Assembly: GCA_021818605.1 (NCBI GenBank)
Contig: JAKAUH010000899.1
Span: 1-9,348 of the forward strand
Reading direction: 5' to 3'
Length of the DNA stretch: 9,348 nucleotides
Origin: Planctomycetota bacterium
Lineage (GTDB): Bacteria; Planctomycetota; Planctomycetia; Isosphaerales; Isosphaeraceae
A model generated the notes under the pieces. It made no database searches and was not told the origin of the DNA. It was given only the letters and a program-made list of their open reading frames with translations. Below, piece after piece: positions 6,704 through 9,348 of this stretch (the first letter of the stretch is position 1; each line of letters starts with the position of its first letter). The position numbers and the translations under genes were made by a program.

Positions 6704-7501
6704 GTGCAACCGATCAGGGTGGAACTGGATCGAGGGACGCGCGACTTCTACGTCCGGACCCTCACGGTACTCAACGCGGCCGAGATGCCCTATCTCGTGG
6801 GCGGGGCCTACGCGATGGGGACGCTCGCCGGCATCGAGCGTCATACCAAGGACATCGACGTGTTCATCCGCGAGCTGGACCTGGACCAGGTCCTGGGAAC
6901 CCTGCAAGACGCCGGATACCGCACCGAGGTGACCTATCCTCACTGGCTGGCCAAGGCCTGGATCTCCGAGCGGTTCGCCGATGTGATCTACCGCTCGGGC
7001 AACGGCGTGGCCGTGGTCGACGACCAGTGGTTCGAGCACGCCGTCGAGGCCGAGCTGCTGGGCATCCCGGTGCGGCTCTGCCCGGCCGAGGAGGTCATCT
7101 GGTCCAAGGCTTACGTGCAGGAGCGCGAGCGGTTCGACGGGGCCGACATCGCGCATCTGATCCGCCTGAGCGGACCCAGCCTCGACTGGACCCGACTGGT
7201 CGGTCGCTTCGGCGACGACTGGCGGGTCCTCCTGGCCCACCTCGTCAACTTCGGCTTCGTGTATCCCGGCGAGCGCGACATCATCCCGCCCTGGGTGATT
7301 CGCAAGCTCGCCAGCCGGCTGCTCGTCGAGGCCGAGCTGCCGCCGCCCCGCCAGCGCGTCTGCCGTGGCACCTTGCTCTCGCGCGAGCAGTACCTCATCG
7401 ACATCGCGTCGTGGGGGTACGAGGACGGTCGGCTCCCGCCCCACGGCACGATGACCCCCGAGCAGGTCACCCACTGGACGGCCGCTATCTCGCATCATTG
7501 A
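6704..7501 (+). CDS. Nucleotidyltransferase-fold protein (MNT/AbiEii-like core)
   Basis: A 265-aa protein starting at GTG, with AAGGA 7 nt upstream. The pol-beta-type nucleotidyltransferase signature is clear: YLVGGAYAMG (Gly33-Gly34), then ERHTKDIDVFIR with Arg46 and the two metal-binding acids Asp50 and Asp52, and a likely third acid Asp93 in FADVIYR. Lys135 (WSKAY) and the RFDGADIAHL segment (Asp145, Asp148) match helical positions seen in AbiEii/uncharacterised nucleotidyltransferase families. Residues about 160-265 are a helical C-terminal part I cannot assign. Proteins of this fold transfer NMP groups to small molecules, RNA or proteins; the acceptor here is unknown. No antitoxin-like partner precedes or follows it on the same strand. 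It is divergent from the metallophosphoesterase and converges on the heme protein gene with a 20-bp gap. An alternative reading is a toxin of the AbiEii/MenT type, but the divergent layout does not fit a typical toxin-antitoxin operon. Confidence 0.88.
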   Translation: MQPIRVELDRGTRDFYVRTLTVLNAAEMPYLVGGAYAMGTLAGIERHTKDIDVFIRELDLDQVLGTLQDAGYRTEVTYPHWLAKAWISERFADVIYRSGNGVAVVDDQWFEHAVEAELLGIPVRLCPAEEVIWSKAYVQERERFDGADIAHLIRLSGPSLDWTRLVGRFGDDWRVLLAHLVNFGFVYPGERDIIPPWVIRKLASRLLVEAELPPPRQRVCRGTLLSREQYLIDIASWGYEDGRLPPHGTMTPEQVTHWTAAISHH

Positions 7502-7521
7502 GACCTCGCTGACCGGCCGGC

Positions 7522-9348
7522 TCATGGCTTGACCTCCATCGCGGGTTTCGCGCCCGAGGGCAGTGGGACCTGCGTCGGATACGCCAGGTAGGCGATCAGG
7601 TCGCGGACCTCGTCCGGCTGGAGCGCGGCGAGCAGGCCGTCCGGCATCAGCGACGAAAGCGACGACCGGATCGCCTCGACATCGGATCGATCGAGCCGGA
7701 TCGCCTCGGCCTGGGTCTGGAGGGTCAGCGTGCGCGGGGACTGTTCGCGGATCAGGCCGTTAAGCACCCGGCCGTCCTTCATCGCGACCACCGCCATCCT
7801 GAAATCGGCACTGACGGCCGCGCCCGGATCGACGATGTTCTCGAGCAGGTAATCGATACTGTCGCGCCCGGCCCCGGTCAGGTCGGGGCCGATCGCGCCG
7901 CCCTGGCCATGCAGGCGGTGGCAGCTCGAGCAAACCCGGTCGAACAGGGCGCGGCCGCGCGAAAGCTCGGCCCGGCGGAGCGAGTCGGGACCGACCAGTC
8001 GCTTCAGCTCGGCGATGCGTCGGCGGCGATCGGCGGGCGTGGCGCGGACCGCGCCCCAGGCCCGCTCCAGCCGGCGGTCGAGGTCGGGATCGTGCAGGCT
8101 CCGGATCTGCCGGGCGTGGAATGGCGTGACATCTTCGCGGGGGATTCGACCCGCCGCGACCTGGTCGAGCAGTGCCCGGGCGAAGCTCGGGCGCGAGACG
8201 AGCACATCGAGGACCGTCGCGCGCTCGGACGGGTGAAACGAGCGGTAGCTCCGCGCCAGCGACCGGCCGACGGCCGGGTCGTCGAACAGCGCCAGGCCGC
8301 GGGCCGCCACGGCGTTGAGGAACCGGACGCCCAGCAACCGCTCGCAGACCGCCCGCAGATCCGGCGGCCGGGCGTCGATCAGGGTGCGGAGCGCGGCCCG
8401 CCGCTCGTCGATTTCCGCCGACTCGTCGAGGGCCACGCGGCGAACCTGGTCGAGCGCCCGGCCGTCGCCGAAGACGACGTCCAGCGCGCGGACCTCGTCC
8501 ACAATTCGGCCGTCGCCGGGCTCGGCGAGCGCTCGACGGAACGCATCCCAGCGCTCGGGCCGGCGGGCCTTGCGCCGGCCGGCGAGCGCGGCGGATAGAC
8601 CCGAGACGACGGCTGCCCGATCAACCAACGGCCGGTCGGTCATGCTCGCCAGCAGGACGTTGATCGGCCCTGGCCGCTCGTCGACCTCCTCGGCCAGCCG
8701 CCGGGCGATCGCCGCGACGACGAGCGGCATCCGGGCTGTCGCGGCCAGTTGCGCCAGGCCCGCGGGATCGGCATCGGCCACCGGGATCAGGCCGGTCCAG
8801 ATCAACGCGGGCAGGTTGTGGTCGGCGGCGTCCTCGGAGTGGGCGAGCAGGGCACCGACCAGGGGCAGGCGGCGGTCGACCGGCAGGCGCTGGAGCGTCG
8901 ATGCGAGCACCAACCGGACCAGGCCCGAGCGGTCATCGCGGGCCATCGCAGTCAGGCGTGCGAGCAGCTCGGAACGCGGGACGACGTCCTCGCCGACGCG
9001 TCGGCTGAAGATGGTATCGATCGGCCAGTCGTCAGCGATCAGCCGGATCGCCCAGGCGCGGAGCGACTCGTGGGGATGGTCGAGCAGGCCGAGCAACAGC
9101 GACTCGTCGACCCGGCCGATGACGAACAGGGTCCAGAGGGCTCGTAGCCTGTGCACCGAGTCGGGGTCGCCGTCGAGCATCTGACGCAGCGACGTCGCGG
9201 CCTGGTCGAGCGCCTCGCCCCGCGCCGCCCGGCCGGCCAGCTCGCGGCGGGCCTGGCGGACGAACCATTCGTTGGGGCCGCCGTGCAGGTCGACGAGTGC
9301 CCGCTCGTTCTGCGTGGCCAGGTCGAAGCGTGCAGCCGCGCCGGGCTT
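7522..9348 (-). CDS. PVC-type HEAT-repeat and mono-heme (CxxCH) dehydrogenase-like protein, C-terminal 608 aa
   Basis: The frame is open to the right window edge, so the 5' part is missing; an internal ATG at 9180 is not the start. The visible N-terminal piece includes HGGPNEWFVRQARREL and, further on, DHPHESLRAWAIRLIADD. These are hallmark segments of the large planctomycete/verrucomicrobial family whose N-terminal half is a sorbosone-dehydrogenase-like beta-propeller. The middle (about residues 50-440 of the visible part) is helical, HEAT-like. The C-terminal heme-binding domain (Pirellula/Verrucomicrobium type) has CSSCH at visible residues 473-477 (bases 7918-7932), followed by GPDLTGAG. 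The probable axial Met is in SLMPDGLL, and the domain closes with DLIAYLAYP. Family members are normally exported and are thought to oxidise sugars or related compounds, passing electrons to the c-type heme; the substrate is unknown. It ends tail-to-tail with the nucleotidyltransferase. Confidence 0.93.
   Translation of the reverse strand, partial: KPGAAARFDLATQNERALVDLHGGPNEWFVRQARRELAGRAARGEALDQAATSLRQMLDGDPDSVHRLRALWTLFVIGRVDESLLLGLLDHPHESLRAWAIRLIADDWPIDTIFSRRVGEDVVPRSELLARLTAMARDDRSGLVRLVLASTLQRLPVDRRLPLVGALLAHSEDAADHNLPALIWTGLIPVADADPAGLAQLAATARMPLVVAAIARRLAEEVDERPGPINVLLASMTDRPLVDRAAVVSGLSAALAGRRKARRPERWDAFRRALAEPGDGRIVDEVRALDVVFGDGRALDQVRRVALDESAEIDERRAALRTLIDARPPDLRAVCERLLGVRFLNAVAARGLALFDDPAVGRSLARSYRSFHPSERATVLDVLVSRPSFARALLDQVAAGRIPREDVTPFHARQIRSLHDPDLDRRLERAWGAVRATPADRRRRIAELKRLVGPDSLRRAELSRGRALFDRVCSSCHRLHGQGGAIGPDLTGAGRDSIDYLLENIVDPGAAVSADFRMAVVAMKDGRVLNGLIREQSPRTLTLQTQAEAIRLDRSDVEAIRSSLSSLMPDGLLAALQPDEVRDLIAYLAYPTQVPLPSGAKPAMEVKP

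Noticed and set aside
5722..7512. A 596-codon plus-strand frame spanning the phosphoesterase gene and overlapping the nucleotidyltransferase in another frame
   Set aside because: It crosses two genes with well-supported motifs and their divergent start region; the translation is compositionally biased and featureless.
5522..7525. A 667-codon open frame on the minus strand across the nucleotidyltransferase gene and the divergent region
   Set aside because: It runs antisense to a gene with clear motifs and shares its strand, but not its frame, with the phosphoesterase. Its translation has no recognisable domain. Long false frames are expected at this GC content.

Overview
The window is very GC-rich, with the strong third-position G/C bias that keeps long antisense frames open. 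It most likely comes from a planctomycete, perhaps of the Isosphaeraceae type. The best evidence is at the right edge: the C-terminal part of a PVC-type HEAT-repeat/mono-heme (CxxCH) dehydrogenase-like protein, a paralogous family typical of Planctomycetes and Verrucomicrobia. The left-edge gene also resembles a planctomycete hypothetical family, though I know that one only from memory.

Layout, left to right. (1) Positions 1-438, plus strand: the end of a conserved hypothetical protein, probably cut by the window edge. (2) Positions 504-5528, minus strand: one very large gene (1,674 aa) for a soluble TPR protein. A papain-like C39-type cysteine peptidase domain with an apparently complete Q/C/H/D set is inserted between an N-terminal TPR block and a long C-terminal one. 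(3) Positions 5529-5715: a non-coding leader with short inverted repeats. (4) Positions 5716-6534, minus strand: a calcineurin-like metallophosphoesterase with all core metal motifs. (5) Positions 6535-6703: a divergent intergenic region. (6) Positions 6704-7501, plus strand: a nucleotidyltransferase-fold protein. (7) Positions 7522-9348, minus strand: the partial PVC heme protein, convergent with the nucleotidyltransferase and only 20 bp from it.

Three genes in the middle deserve attention. The nucleotidyltransferase and the metallophosphoesterase are divergently transcribed from a shared 169-bp region, and both look catalytically intact. From memory, close homologues of the two sit together in other bacteria as well, which suggests a conserved but uncharacterised make-and-break pair. 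The TPR-C39 protein has no signal peptide, transmembrane segment, ABC transporter or double-glycine leader peptide nearby, so it is not an ordinary bacteriocin-exporter peptidase. No tRNA, rRNA, CRISPR array, insertion sequence or convincing intrinsic terminator is visible.
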